NCBI GenBank assembly: GCA_964599885.1
Contig: CAZRHH010000038.1
Location: 1-29,453 of the forward strand
DNA length: 29,453 nt
Origin: CAZRHH01 sp964599885
GTDB taxonomy: Bacteria; Chloroflexota; Dehalococcoidia; DSTF01; JACRBR01
Direction of reading: 5' to 3'
In this document: positions 14,926 through 21,968 of the stretch, in pieces
How positions within the stretch are numbered: the first letter of the stretch is position 1
Layout: each line of letters starts with the position of its first letter
Position numbers and translations under genes: made by a program
The notes under the pieces: model-generated
What the model was told of the DNA's origin: nothing
Database searches by the model: none
The model's input: only the letters and a program-made list of their open reading frames with translations

Positions 14926-15178
14926 CAGCCTCCAACATCTCCAAATATCGGGCAAATACGGCATCGCCACGAGCGAGCGCTTCCGTATCCACACGCTTCG
15001 CGGCCCGATCGAGGATTTCGCGGCGCTCCTCCGGGGTGCGAGGACTGTTCGCATTCACGAGCGCTTCATGCCGCTCCCGGATAGAGGGCAGCGTGCCATT
15101 GTCCTGACGGAGAGCCTTACGCAGTTTCGCCAGTAGTCGCGTTGCTACTGGCACGTTGCCTGATTCGCGCACGTTCAT
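14879..15178 (-). CDS. Small helical protein, possible antitoxin partner
   Basis: The 99-residue product is charged and helical: S-I-R-E-R-H-E-A-L-V, T-P-E-E-R-R-E-I-L-D-R-A-A-K-R and F-A-R-Y-L-E-M-L-E-A-G-E. It has no catalytic motif and no membrane segment. ATG at 15178 has GGAG 4 nt upstream. Its end overlaps the start of the next small gene, the common order antitoxin then toxin. A TAGACT hexamer about 30 nt upstream could be a -10. The family is not recognised; it could equally be an unrelated conserved small protein. Confidence 0.5.
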   Translation of the reverse strand: MNVRESGNVPVATRLLAKLRKALRQDNGTLPSIRERHEALVNANSPRTPEERREILDRAAKRVDTEALARGDAVFARYLEMLEAGEVQDNSGSGRHPRG

Positions 15179-15270
15179 CGCACTCCATCGGCTCGTTCGC
15201 TTCTTGCGCAGTCTAAGCCAGCGATCCCAAATTAGAAAGCTCGCCCGTTCGACGGGCGCACGGTCGACGC

Positions 15271-17187
15271 CTACCCGACCGAAAAGAGTTCGATCGGCTG
15301 CCGCAGCCCCGTGCGGTCCTTCGGGGGCTTACCCTGTTCGGCGAGGCGCAGGTCGAGGCGGTTGAGGCAGTCGTCGGCGTTCTGGTTCTGCACACCGCAC
15401 ACGTTGCACGGCGTCTTGTGGCAGTCGGGCGTTGTCTCCTGTCGCAGCGTCTTCAGCCACTCGCCGCGCAGGTACGACGGCGTGACGCCGATATTCAGGT
15501 GTGACCACGGGAACGTCTCGCCGAGATCGCGCTCGCGATAGGCGAAGAACGCGGGGTCGAGATCGGCGTCGCGCATCGCCTGCTCCCAGCGCGGCCAGTC
15601 GTAATGTTCATGCCATGCGTCGAAGCGGGCGCCGGCCAGCCACGCGTTGTGGATCGCTTTGCCGAGACGCCGGTCGCCGCGCGATAGCACCGCTTCGAGC
15701 AGGCTGTGCTCCGGGTCTTCCCACGTGAATGCAACGCCGGCCTTCTTCAGATGCTCGCGCAGGTACGTGTGCCGCGGCCGCAGCACTTCCGGGCGCGCTT
15801 GCTGCGCCCATTGGAACGGCGTGTGCGCCTTCGGAATGAAGTTCGACGTGCTGACGCGCACCTTCGCTCGCCCGCCGTGGTAGCCGCGCCCGATCTCGCG
15901 CACGCGCTTCGCCAGCGTGACGATGCCCTCGATGTCCTCGTGCGTCTCCGTCGGCTGCCCGACCATGAAGTACATCTTGACGTTCGTCCAGCCCTGCTTG
16001 AACGCGTTGTCGGCGGCGGCGTACAAATCGTCGTCGGTGACGATCTTGTTGATCGTCATGCGCAGCCGTTCGGTGCCGGCTTCGGGCGCGAACGTGATGC
16101 TGTGCTTGCCGCGCGTCGCGACGGCTTCCGCCACACGCACGGAGAAGCTGTCGACGCGCATCGACGGCAGCGACATCGTCAGTTCCGAACCGAAATGCGC
16201 GCGCAGCTTGTCCACCATGTCGACGATCTGCGAATGGTCCGTGCTGCTGAGCGAGACGAGCGACAGTTCGTCGTAGCCGGTGTTCTTCTGCAGCTCGATC
16301 GCCGCCTGCAACACTTCGTCCGGAGAGCGTTCGAGGCGTGGGCGGTAGATCATGCCCGCCTGGCAGAAACGGCAGCCCTGCGTGCAGCCACGCTGAATCT
16401 CGATCGCCATGCGATCGTGTACGGTCTGCACGAACGGCACGATCGGGTTCGTCAGCGACGGCGGCAGTTGCTGGACGAAGCGCTTGACGACGCGCGGCGG
16501 CACAGTGTCATCGATCGGGTCGATCGAGCGGATGGTGCCGTCGTCGTTGTACTGCGGCGCGTAGAAGCGTGGCACGTAGACGCCCCAGATCTTCGACAGC
16601 GCGCGCAGCATCTCATCGCGCGTGCCGCGTCCCTGCTGCTTCCACTCGCGGATGAACGATGTGATGTCGACGATCGTCTCCTCGCCGTCACCGAGCGCGA
16701 AGACGTCGACGAAGTCGGCGAGCGCGTCCGGGTTGAGCGCGCCGGAGCCACCACAGAGCACCAGCGGGTGCGCATCGGTGCGATCGGCGGCGAGCACCGG
16801 CAGGCCAGCGAGATCGAGCAGATTGAGGATGTTGGTGTACGTGCCCTCGTAGCTCAGCGAGATGCCGATCATGTCGAACTCGCCGATCGGATGGCGCGTC
16901 TCGAGGCTCCATAGCGGGATGCCTTCGGCGCGCATGATCGGCTCGAGGTCTGACCACGGCGAGAATACGCGCTCGGCGAGCATGCCTTCGCGCTTGTTGA
17001 CGATGTCGTAGAGGATGCCCAGCCCAAGGTTCGACATGCCGATGTCGTAGAGGTCCGGATACGCAAGCGCGACGCGCACGTCGCACGCATCCCACTCCTT
17101 GACGATCGAGTTCCATTCGCCGCCCGTGTAGCGGGCCGGCTTCTGGACGCGGCTGAACACAGATTCGAGATTCGTGAGCGCTGGCAT
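15271..17187 (-). CDS. B12-binding-like/radical SAM protein, TIGR03960-type
   Basis: The 638-residue protein has an N-terminal region resembling the B12-binding-type Rossmann segment (V-A-L-A-Y-P-D-L-Y-D-I-G-M-S-N-L-G, about 39-55; L-V-L-C-G-G-S-G-A-L-N-P, about 142-153). A radical SAM domain follows with R-G-C-T-Q-G-C-R-F-C (C268, C272, C275 for the 4Fe-4S cluster). The C-terminal segment carries further cysteines (D-C-H-K-T-P-C-N-V-C-G). This layout is that of the family seen in Chloroflexota, Firmicutes and others, whose gene is often next to a DUF2344 gene and RNase E/G; neither is adjacent here. The reaction is unknown. ATG 17187 has GAGAGG about 10 nt upstream. It ends 92 nt before the small gene pair. 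Confidence 0.88.
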   Translation of the reverse strand: MPALTNLESVFSRVQKPARYTGGEWNSIVKEWDACDVRVALAYPDLYDIGMSNLGLGILYDIVNKREGMLAERVFSPWSDLEPIMRAEGIPLWSLETRHPIGEFDMIGISLSYEGTYTNILNLLDLAGLPVLAADRTDAHPLVLCGGSGALNPDALADFVDVFALGDGEETIVDITSFIREWKQQGRGTRDEMLRALSKIWGVYVPRFYAPQYNDDGTIRSIDPIDDTVPPRVVKRFVQQLPPSLTNPIVPFVQTVHDRMAIEIQRGCTQGCRFCQAGMIYRPRLERSPDEVLQAAIELQKNTGYDELSLVSLSSTDHSQIVDMVDKLRAHFGSELTMSLPSMRVDSFSVRVAEAVATRGKHSITFAPEAGTERLRMTINKIVTDDDLYAAADNAFKQGWTNVKMYFMVGQPTETHEDIEGIVTLAKRVREIGRGYHGGRAKVRVSTSNFIPKAHTPFQWAQQARPEVLRPRHTYLREHLKKAGVAFTWEDPEHSLLEAVLSRGDRRLGKAIHNAWLAGARFDAWHEHYDWPRWEQAMRDADLDPAFFAYRERDLGETFPWSHLNIGVTPSYLRGEWLKTLRQETTPDCHKTPCNVCGVQNQNADDCLNRLDLRLAEQGKPPKDRTGLRQPIELFSVG

Positions 17188-17272
17188 ACAATCGTGGCCT
17201 CTCGCGCGGCATGTTGCCGCGGCACATCATGGTAGCAGGTGAGGGTGTGGACGTTGATCCTCGTCACCAGCC

Positions 17273-17345
17273 CTGGTGATTAGGGATTGGTGATTGGAAG
17301 ACACCGGCAGCGGGCGCGAGACCAACACCAATCACTAAGCACCAG
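17273..17345. repeat. Heptamer-periodic inverted repeat
   Basis: The left arm 17273-17291 and right arm 17327-17345 are complementary at 17 of 19 positions, with a 35-nt loop. Each arm is itself built on a 7-nt period: TGGTGAT, TAGGGAT, TGGTGAT on the left; CCAATCA, CTAAGCA, CCAGTCG on the right. It lies between the zinc-ribbon gene and the radical SAM gene; the rest of the 251-nt gap shows no gene. Confidence 0.65.
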
Positions 17346-17438
17346 TCGTCGTTTCGGCGGCGCCGTCATCAAAGCAGAAGCCGTTCACCCCTACGAATGA
17401 ACGGCCACGCTTGCTATTCGGTTGTTCGCTGCTGCGTG

Positions 17439-17879
17439 CTAGTAGCGGTCGCGATCGCCGCCGTAGCCGCCACGGTCACCACCACCGCCGCCGCCGTATC
17501 CGCCGCCGCCACCCTGTGGCGCCTGCGTCCGGAAGCAATCGCGGCAGTAGACGGGCCGGTTGCCACGCGGCTGGAACGGTACTTCCGTCTCTTTGCCGCA
17601 CTGCGCGCATGTCGCCGGGTACATCTGGCGCGGCTCGGACGAGTACCCGCCGCCGCCGCCACCGTAGCTCCCGCCACCACCACCGTAACCGCCGCCACCG
17701 CCGCCGTAGCTGCTGCCCCCACCATCACCGCGCGCGCTCTTGCGGGCGCGGCGGCAGTCGGGGCAACGCTTCGGCTCGTTCGTAAATCCACGGCTCGCGT
17801 GGAACTCCTGATCGTCGGCGGTGAAGACGAATTCCGCTCCACAGTCGACGCAGGCCAAATTCTTGTCGGTGTAGGGCAC
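17439..17879 (-). CDS. Zinc-ribbon protein with Gly/Tyr-rich low-complexity region
   Basis: The 146-residue protein has an N-terminal zinc ribbon (C10, C13, C39, C42; Y-T-D-K-N-L-A-C-V-D-C-G-A-E-F-V-F-T). A run of GGGGGY/GGGSY units follows (about 52-79), then a second CxxC-x17-CxxC ribbon (C91, C94, C112, C115) and a Gly/Tyr/Asp/Arg-rich tail. The first ribbon matches the 'probable zinc-ribbon' (zf-trcl) type and the second the CxxC-x17-CxxC type. Such proteins are probably nucleic-acid binding; this is inference. The start is GTG 17879 with AGGAGG 7 nt upstream; an ATG further up at 18020 would put the ribosome site inside the gene. Confidence 0.85.
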   Translation of the reverse strand: MPYTDKNLACVDCGAEFVFTADDQEFHASRGFTNEPKRCPDCRRARKSARGDGGGSSYGGGGGGYGGGGGSYGGGGGGYSSEPRQMYPATCAQCGKETEVPFQPRGNRPVYCRDCFRTQAPQGGGGGYGGGGGGDRGGYGGDRDRY

Positions 17880-17981
17880 CTGACGACCTCCTATGAACGG
17901 TTTCCTTGTCGTCAGGGCGGAGCGAAGCGTAGGGCGATTCGCGGCGGACTTAGGACGGGAAACTACCTTAAAGACGGGGGT

Positions 17982-18011
17982 ACAGTAACAGACTCGCCGA
18001 ATGCCTTGCAA
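17982..18011 (-). promoter_or_regulatory. Possible promoter of the zinc-ribbon gene
   Basis: On the minus strand TTGCAA (18006-18011), an 18-nt spacer and TACTGT (17982-17987). This predicts a leader of about 95 nt before GTG 17879. Confidence 0.45.
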
Positions 18012-18078
18012 CGGGATCACGTCTCACAAATTAGGTGCTATGGGACGATGTGCTCCCCGGTACGCGAGGCGGGGGGCG

Positions 18079-18099
18079 GGAAGCCGGAAGCGAGAGCAG
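18079..18099. repeat. Short heptamer tract, three units
   Basis: GGAAGCC, GGAAGCG and AGAGCAG follow each other with a 7-nt period. A close relative lies at 29031-29051. The surrounding gap 17880-18175 holds no recognisable gene. Confidence 0.5.
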
Positions 18100-18175
18100 G
18101 CACGACGGGCCATATGATTCCCTGCGACCGCCTATCGCGCGGAGCTGAGGCTGATGCTGAGAGGGAGCAGTTAGC

Positions 18176-19024
18176 GTGAACGAGCGCGTCGAATACGTGC
18201 GTACCGATGACAGCTGCCTGTTGTGGACCGCGTCCGCGGGCGACGGGGTGCCCGTCGTGCTTTGCCACGGCGGCCCCGGTCTGTGGGATTATCTGGATCC
18301 GGTCTCCGACATGATCAAGCACTCCGCAGCTACCCACCGTTGGGATCAGCGCGACGGCGGGCGTTCGTCCGTCGTACCGCCGTACACGATCGAACGCTTC
18401 GTGGCCGATCTGGAGACGTTGCGCGCTCACTTCCATCACGAGCAGTGGATCGTGGCCGGGCATTCCTGGGGTGCGACGCTGGCGCTCGAATACGCGCTCC
18501 GTTACCCCGCGCGGACTCTGGCCCTCATCTACATCGGCGGGATCGGCATAGGGACGGAGTGGCGACCGGCGTACTACGCCGAACGCGAAGCGAGGCTGCG
18601 CGCGGCAGGCGACCTCGCCCGCTGGAACGAACTGCATTCGCGAGACCGCACGCCGGAGGAAGAACGCGAGCTGTGCGTCATCACGTGGGCAACGGACTAT
18701 GTCGACGGCGAACACGGAAAGCGGCCGGCGGCCGAGATGTTAGCGCCAGGATTCCTTCCAAACTACGAGGTGAATGCCGTTCTCAAGGATGCGCTTGACG
18801 GCGAGTCCACCATGATGGAGCGCTGCGCCAGTCTCCATGCGCCCGTGCTGATCGTCCACGGCGACACGGATCCGCGGCCGCCGTCCGCTGTCGCATCGCT
18901 TGCGCGCTCTCTTCCGAACGCCACCGAACAAGTAGTGACTGGCGCGGGGCATTTACCGTGGGTGGAGCAGCCCGCCGTAGTCGGTGAGGCCCTGCGCTCG
19001 TTCATCGCAAGGCTTTCGGTTTAG
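18176..19024 (+). CDS. Alpha/beta hydrolase, proline iminopeptidase-like (S33)
   Basis: The 282-residue enzyme has the H-G-G-P-G oxyanion motif (31-35), R-W-D-Q-R-D-G-G-R-S (the D-Q-R-G-x-G-x-S block of prolyl iminopeptidases), nucleophile Ser97 in G-H-S-W-G (95-99), Asp232 in H-G-D-T-D, and His259 in G-A-G-H-L. The catalytic triad is therefore complete. Homologues cleave N-terminal proline or act on other esters, amides or epoxides, so the substrate is open. No signal peptide. The start is GTG at 18176, preceded by GGGAG about 8 nt upstream. It ends 10 nt before the convergent oxidoreductase gene. Confidence 0.88.
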   Translation: MNERVEYVRTDDSCLLWTASAGDGVPVVLCHGGPGLWDYLDPVSDMIKHSAATHRWDQRDGGRSSVVPPYTIERFVADLETLRAHFHHEQWIVAGHSWGATLALEYALRYPARTLALIYIGGIGIGTEWRPAYYAEREARLRAAGDLARWNELHSRDRTPEEERELCVITWATDYVDGEHGKRPAAEMLAPGFLPNYEVNAVLKDALDGESTMMERCASLHAPVLIVHGDTDPRPPSAVASLARSLPNATEQVVTGAGHLPWVEQPAVVGEALRSFIARLSV

Positions 19025-19034
19025 GCACTAGCCG

Positions 19035-19988
19035 CTACGCGAACGCCGCTACCACCTCATCGTTGATGCGCTGGTAGACCTCGCGCTTCCACGGCCCCTG
19101 GCTTGTCATGATCATCTGCGTGATCCCGGCCTTCGCGTACTCCTCGACAACGCTGCGCACATGGTCCGGCGACCCAATCGGCAACACGCGCTTCGCCTCC
19201 TCCGGCTTAAGGCCCATGCCGGCGCCGAACATGCCCGCGATGCGGTCGATGAAGCCCTCGTTGTCGCTGACGACGATCGTGCCGAACAGCGTCTTCTCGA
19301 TTTCGGACGGGTCGCGGCCGGCCTCGCGGCAGTGCTGGTCGAGCACGGCGATCTTCTCGCGGATGCCGTCGGGCGTGCCGGAGACGTTCATCACGTCGCC
19401 GTAGCGGGCGAGCGTGCGCAGCGTCCGCTTCTCACCGCCGCCGCCGATCATGATCGGAGGGTGCGGCTTCTGCACCGATTTCGGCAGGAAGACGGCGTTG
19501 CGCAACTTGTAGTGTGTGCCGTCGAAGTCCACCGGGCCATCCGAATCGAACAGCAGGCGGATCACCTGCGCGGCTTCTTCGAGCCGGTCCTGGCGCTCCT
19601 TCACCGGCGGGAACGGGATGCCGTACATGCGGTGCTCGCCCTCGTGCCACGCCGCGCCGAGCGCCAGTTCGAGGCGGCCGTTGCTGAGGTGGTCGATCGT
19701 CACGGCCATCTTCGCCAGCACGGCGGGTTCGCGATACGTCACGCCCGTCACGAGGCAGCCGAGGCGCACGCGCTCTGTGATCGCAGCCAACGCCGCAAGC
19801 GCTGACCAGCCCTCGAAGCAGTTGGCGTTCACATCCTGCCCCGGCCCCGGCGGGACAAAGTGATCGAACGTCCACGCGCTGTGAAACTTCGTGTCGCGGT
19901 CGATGAAGCGCCACATGTCCTCGATCTCGCGCCACTCGACGTTGTTGAGGCTGGTCTGGATGCCGAAGCGCATCTTCGTGTCTGGCAT
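19035..19988 (-). CDS. LLM-class (luciferase-like) flavin/F420-dependent oxidoreductase
   Basis: The 317-residue protein has the luciferase-like monooxygenase TIM-barrel signatures: M-R-F-G-I-Q-T at the N terminus, A-W-T-F-D-H-F, A-A-I-T-E-R-V-R-L-G-C-L-V-T and M-A-V-T-I-D-H-L-S-N-G-R-L-E-L-A-L-G-A-A-W. The last block is typical of the F420-dependent groups seen in Actinobacteria and Chloroflexota. It probably transfers hydride between a reduced deazaflavin or FMN and an unknown substrate. ATG 19988 is supported by AAGGAG 6-7 nt upstream; the frame is open upstream through the repeat region, which does not look like protein. Confidence 0.9.
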   Translation of the reverse strand: MPDTKMRFGIQTSLNNVEWREIEDMWRFIDRDTKFHSAWTFDHFVPPGPGQDVNANCFEGWSALAALAAITERVRLGCLVTGVTYREPAVLAKMAVTIDHLSNGRLELALGAAWHEGEHRMYGIPFPPVKERQDRLEEAAQVIRLLFDSDGPVDFDGTHYKLRNAVFLPKSVQKPHPPIMIGGGGEKRTLRTLARYGDVMNVSGTPDGIREKIAVLDQHCREAGRDPSEIEKTLFGTIVVSDNEGFIDRIAGMFGAGMGLKPEEAKRVLPIGSPDHVRSVVEEYAKAGITQMIMTSQGPWKREVYQRINDEVVAAFA

Positions 19989-20043
19989 GGGCGTCTCCTT
20001 CGTGCGGACGGTTGGATGTGTGCCGACATGATGACGCGCGGAC

Positions 20044-20084
20044 GGTTCACCGCAAAGATGCAAAGAGCGAAAAGGTCGCAAAGG
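20044..20084 (+). repeat. Dispersed GCAAAG-rich intergenic repeat, copy 2
   Basis: Begins GGTTCACCGCAAAG and continues with GCAAAGAGCG, AAAAGG and TCGCAAAGG words. It matches the minus-strand copy at 2421-2462, about 41 versus 42 nt with scattered differences. Confidence 0.65.
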
Positions 20085-20118
20085 GCGGACGATGGGGGTC
20101 GGAGTCGGACGCTGTCGA

Positions 20119-20146
20119 CCAGACACCGGACACCAGTGTCCGGCTA
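20119..20146. repeat. Heptamer tract containing an 18-bp palindrome
   Basis: Four 7-nt units (CCAGACA, CCGGACA, CCAGTGT, CCGGCTA) run up to the esterase stop codon. Within them CCGGACAC (20126-20133) and GTGTCCGG (20136-20143) form a perfect inverted repeat around a 2-nt centre, followed by CTACCTT. The geometry equals the palindromes at 5591 and 21910, with different arms. Confidence 0.65.
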
Positions 20147-21181
20147 CCTTGCTGATGCCTGCCCTTGGAAGAACTCCCAGATCAAATCCGTCGCGTGGAT
20201 TTCGCGGGTGACGGCGCCGAGACGCGGGACATCGATCGCGCCGGGCCAGGTGTGCCCGCCGCCTTCGACGACGAACAGCACGACGGCAACCTCCGCGTCG
20301 CACTCGCTGTAGGCGATCGTGCGGACATGCTCCGACACCTCGGCCAGCGACGGCTCCTCGTTACAGCGATTGTGCTCGGCCCAAAGCCGTGCCGACTCCT
20401 CGATGCTGCGGACGGGGTACATCGCGCCGCACGCTGACGTGCCGCCTTCGAACGGGACGCACGCGTCGTCGGTGCCGTGGAACGCGATCACGGGGAACGG
20501 CTGATTCGTGCCGCAGTTCAGCGGGTACGCGAGCGCCGTCACGGCGGCGACGCCGGCGATTCGGTCAGGCATTCCGCAAGCGACGCGCTGCGCGAAGGCG
20601 GCGCCGTTCGACATCCCGACCGCGTAGACGCGCGTGCTGGCAATGCATAACTCGGCTTCGAGTTTGTCGAGGAGCGCGCCGACGAAGCCGATGTCGTCGA
20701 CGCCGCCGGTAATCGGGAACGCGAGATTCCACGCCTGCCGCTCGCCCGTTCCGTTCGGTGAGACGACGATGAAGCCCGCTTCGTCGCCCTTCGCCGGAAG
20801 ACCGGAGTACAGCAACTGATCGCGCGCATTCGAACCGAAGCCGTGGAAGTTGAGTACCAGCGGCAGCCGCGTGATGCCATCATACGCCGGCGGGATGTGG
20901 ACGCTGTACGTGCGCTCGAGGCCGCCGTGTGCAAGCGTCCCGTTTGAATCGCCCGCGACCGCTATGCTTGCCGCCGGTGAGCAAGCAGCGATACGCGCGA
21001 CATCGCTGGGGCGCGTCGCCTCGGCGGGAGCGGTAGCGCTGGCCATCGCGCCGCCGACGCTGCGTGTCGCGTCCGGTGCTCGGGTCGCGCTCGCCGTCGC
21101 CTCATCGCTGTCATCGGCGTCATCACAGCCGGCCATCGCCAGCGCCAAAGCCGCGACAAGCAGCAGTGCGAACGGGCGCAT
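20144..21181 (-). CDS. Secreted lipoprotein esterase, CE1/PHB depolymerase (LpqC) type
   Basis: The 345-residue product has a signal peptide with lipobox M-A-G-C (Cys19), an acidic/Ala-Thr-rich spacer to about residue 65, then an alpha/beta hydrolase domain of the poly(3-hydroxybutyrate) depolymerase / feruloyl esterase type. The H-G-F-G motif (113-116), nucleophile Ser191 in G-M-S-N-G (189-193), Asp in H-G-T-D-D (235-239) and His310 in G-G-G-H-T-W-P-G complete a triad. Several Cys pairs (for example Cys67, Cys179, Cys202, Cys223) may form disulfides. It would act outside the membrane on an ester substrate, not known. ATG 21181 shares one base with the TGA of rimI, so the two are coupled. Confidence 0.88.
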   Translation of the reverse strand: MRPFALLLVAALALAMAGCDDADDSDEATASATRAPDATRSVGGAMASATAPAEATRPSDVARIAACSPAASIAVAGDSNGTLAHGGLERTYSVHIPPAYDGITRLPLVLNFHGFGSNARDQLLYSGLPAKGDEAGFIVVSPNGTGERQAWNLAFPITGGVDDIGFVGALLDKLEAELCIASTRVYAVGMSNGAAFAQRVACGMPDRIAGVAAVTALAYPLNCGTNQPFPVIAFHGTDDACVPFEGGTSACGAMYPVRSIEESARLWAEHNRCNEEPSLAEVSEHVRTIAYSECDAEVAVVLFVVEGGGHTWPGAIDVPRLGAVTREIHATDLIWEFFQGQASAR

Positions 21182-21813
21182 CAACTCCAGAGATCCGGGT
21201 TGGCGTCCCGGTGCTTGCGCCGGAGACGCTCGAACAGCGCGTAGAAGCCGTCGCTGTTGATGTCGGGCGTGGTCATGATAACGGCGTCCTCGTTGTTGTC
21301 GGTGTAGTACCGCACGCGCAGCCCGACGCGGTCGAACCCGTACTTCAGATAGAGTTCCTGCGCGGCGTCGTTCGACTTGCGCACTTCGAGCGTCACGGCT
21401 TCTTGCTCGTACTCCAGCGCCATCTCGATCACGGTGATCAGCAGCCGCTCGGCGATCCCCATGCGCCGGTACCGCTCGCGCACGGCGACCGTGACGACGT
21501 GCGCCTCGCCGACCATCAGCCAGACGCCGATGAAGCCGAGTACCTGCTCGCCCGGCAGCGGCGCGCCTTCGCCGCCTACGATGCGGCGCAGCGTCCCCCA
21601 GAGCCCGCCCGGCGACGAACCGTTCGTCCCGTCGCCACGCTGCCCGGACGGCTGCTCCGCGATGACGAAGTAGCGCGCCATCTTGTTCTGCAGCTCGCGC
21701 CGATACGCCGTCGGCGGCCATTGCGCCGAAAACGACTCGCGTTCGATGTCCGCGATCTGGTCGATGTCGTCGGGAGACATCGGGCGAAGGCGCGTGTGAA
21801 GCAGCGTGCGCAT
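21181..21813 (-). CDS. rimI: Ribosomal-protein-alanine N-acetyltransferase (RimI-like GNAT)
   Basis: The 210-residue protein is a GNAT-fold acetyltransferase. The N-terminal R-P-M-S-P-D-D-I-D-Q-I-A-D-I-E-R-E-S-F matches RimI, and the acetyl-CoA loop is R-R-M-G-I-A (about 116-121). The L-E-V-R-K-S-N-D-A-A-Q-E-L-Y-L-K-Y-G-F block and Y-Y-T-D-N-N-E-D-A are also RimI-like. It would acetylate protein N termini using acetyl-CoA, though the target is uncertain. It is longer than typical RimI (about 150 residues) because of a Gly-rich insertion at about 54-89 and a C-terminal extension of about 25 residues. The start is ATG 21813 (leaderless -10 box 6 nt upstream); GTG at 21816 is an alternative. tsaB and tsaD, common neighbours, are absent. 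Confidence 0.85.
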   Translation of the reverse strand: MRTLLHTRLRPMSPDDIDQIADIERESFSAQWPPTAYRRELQNKMARYFVIAEQPSGQRGDGTNGSSPGGLWGTLRRIVGGEGAPLPGEQVLGFIGVWLMVGEAHVVTVAVRERYRRMGIAERLLITVIEMALEYEQEAVTLEVRKSNDAAQELYLKYGFDRVGLRVRYYTDNNEDAVIMTTPDINSDGFYALFERLRRKHRDANPDLWS

Positions 21814-21819
21814 CACGTC

Positions 21820-21825
21820 ATTCTA
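21820..21825 (-). promoter_or_regulatory. -10 box of predicted leaderless promoter for rimI
   Basis: On the minus strand TAGAAT is followed by exactly 6 nt and then ATG at 21813, which favours this ATG over the adjacent GTG at 21816. Confidence 0.55.
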
Positions 21826-21909
21826 TCAAGCAGCGGGCGCGGAGTTGGGGCAGTGCAGAACGGGGGTGGATCGCGCGGTTTCGAACGATCACGACCGGTT
21901 CAATCTACA

Positions 21910-21936
21910 GGCGGAGCTGAAGCTCCGCGGCTACAC
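21910..21936. repeat. REP-like 18-bp palindrome, copy 2
   Basis: The 19-bp core is identical to that at 5591-5609 and is followed by a GGCTACACTT tail. It lies in the 155-nt gap between the transglycosylase and rimI, where no gene is seen. Confidence 0.7.
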
Positions 21937-21968
21937 TTTTTTTGGGTGCGTTGTCGGACGTGTCAACG

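Noticed and set aside
15706..16914. A 402-codon plus-strand open frame
   Set aside because: Antisense to the radical SAM gene and lacking any recognisable domain; high GC makes such long antisense frames common here.
21182..21721. Upstream in-frame extension of the esterase
   Set aside because: It overlaps rimI in another frame and is Arg/Ala-rich; the signal peptide and lipobox show the start at 21181.
21870..21905. Possible tRNA-like T-arm (GGTTTCGAACGATC)
   Set aside because: No acceptor stem, anticodon arm or CCA-side pairing can be built around it.
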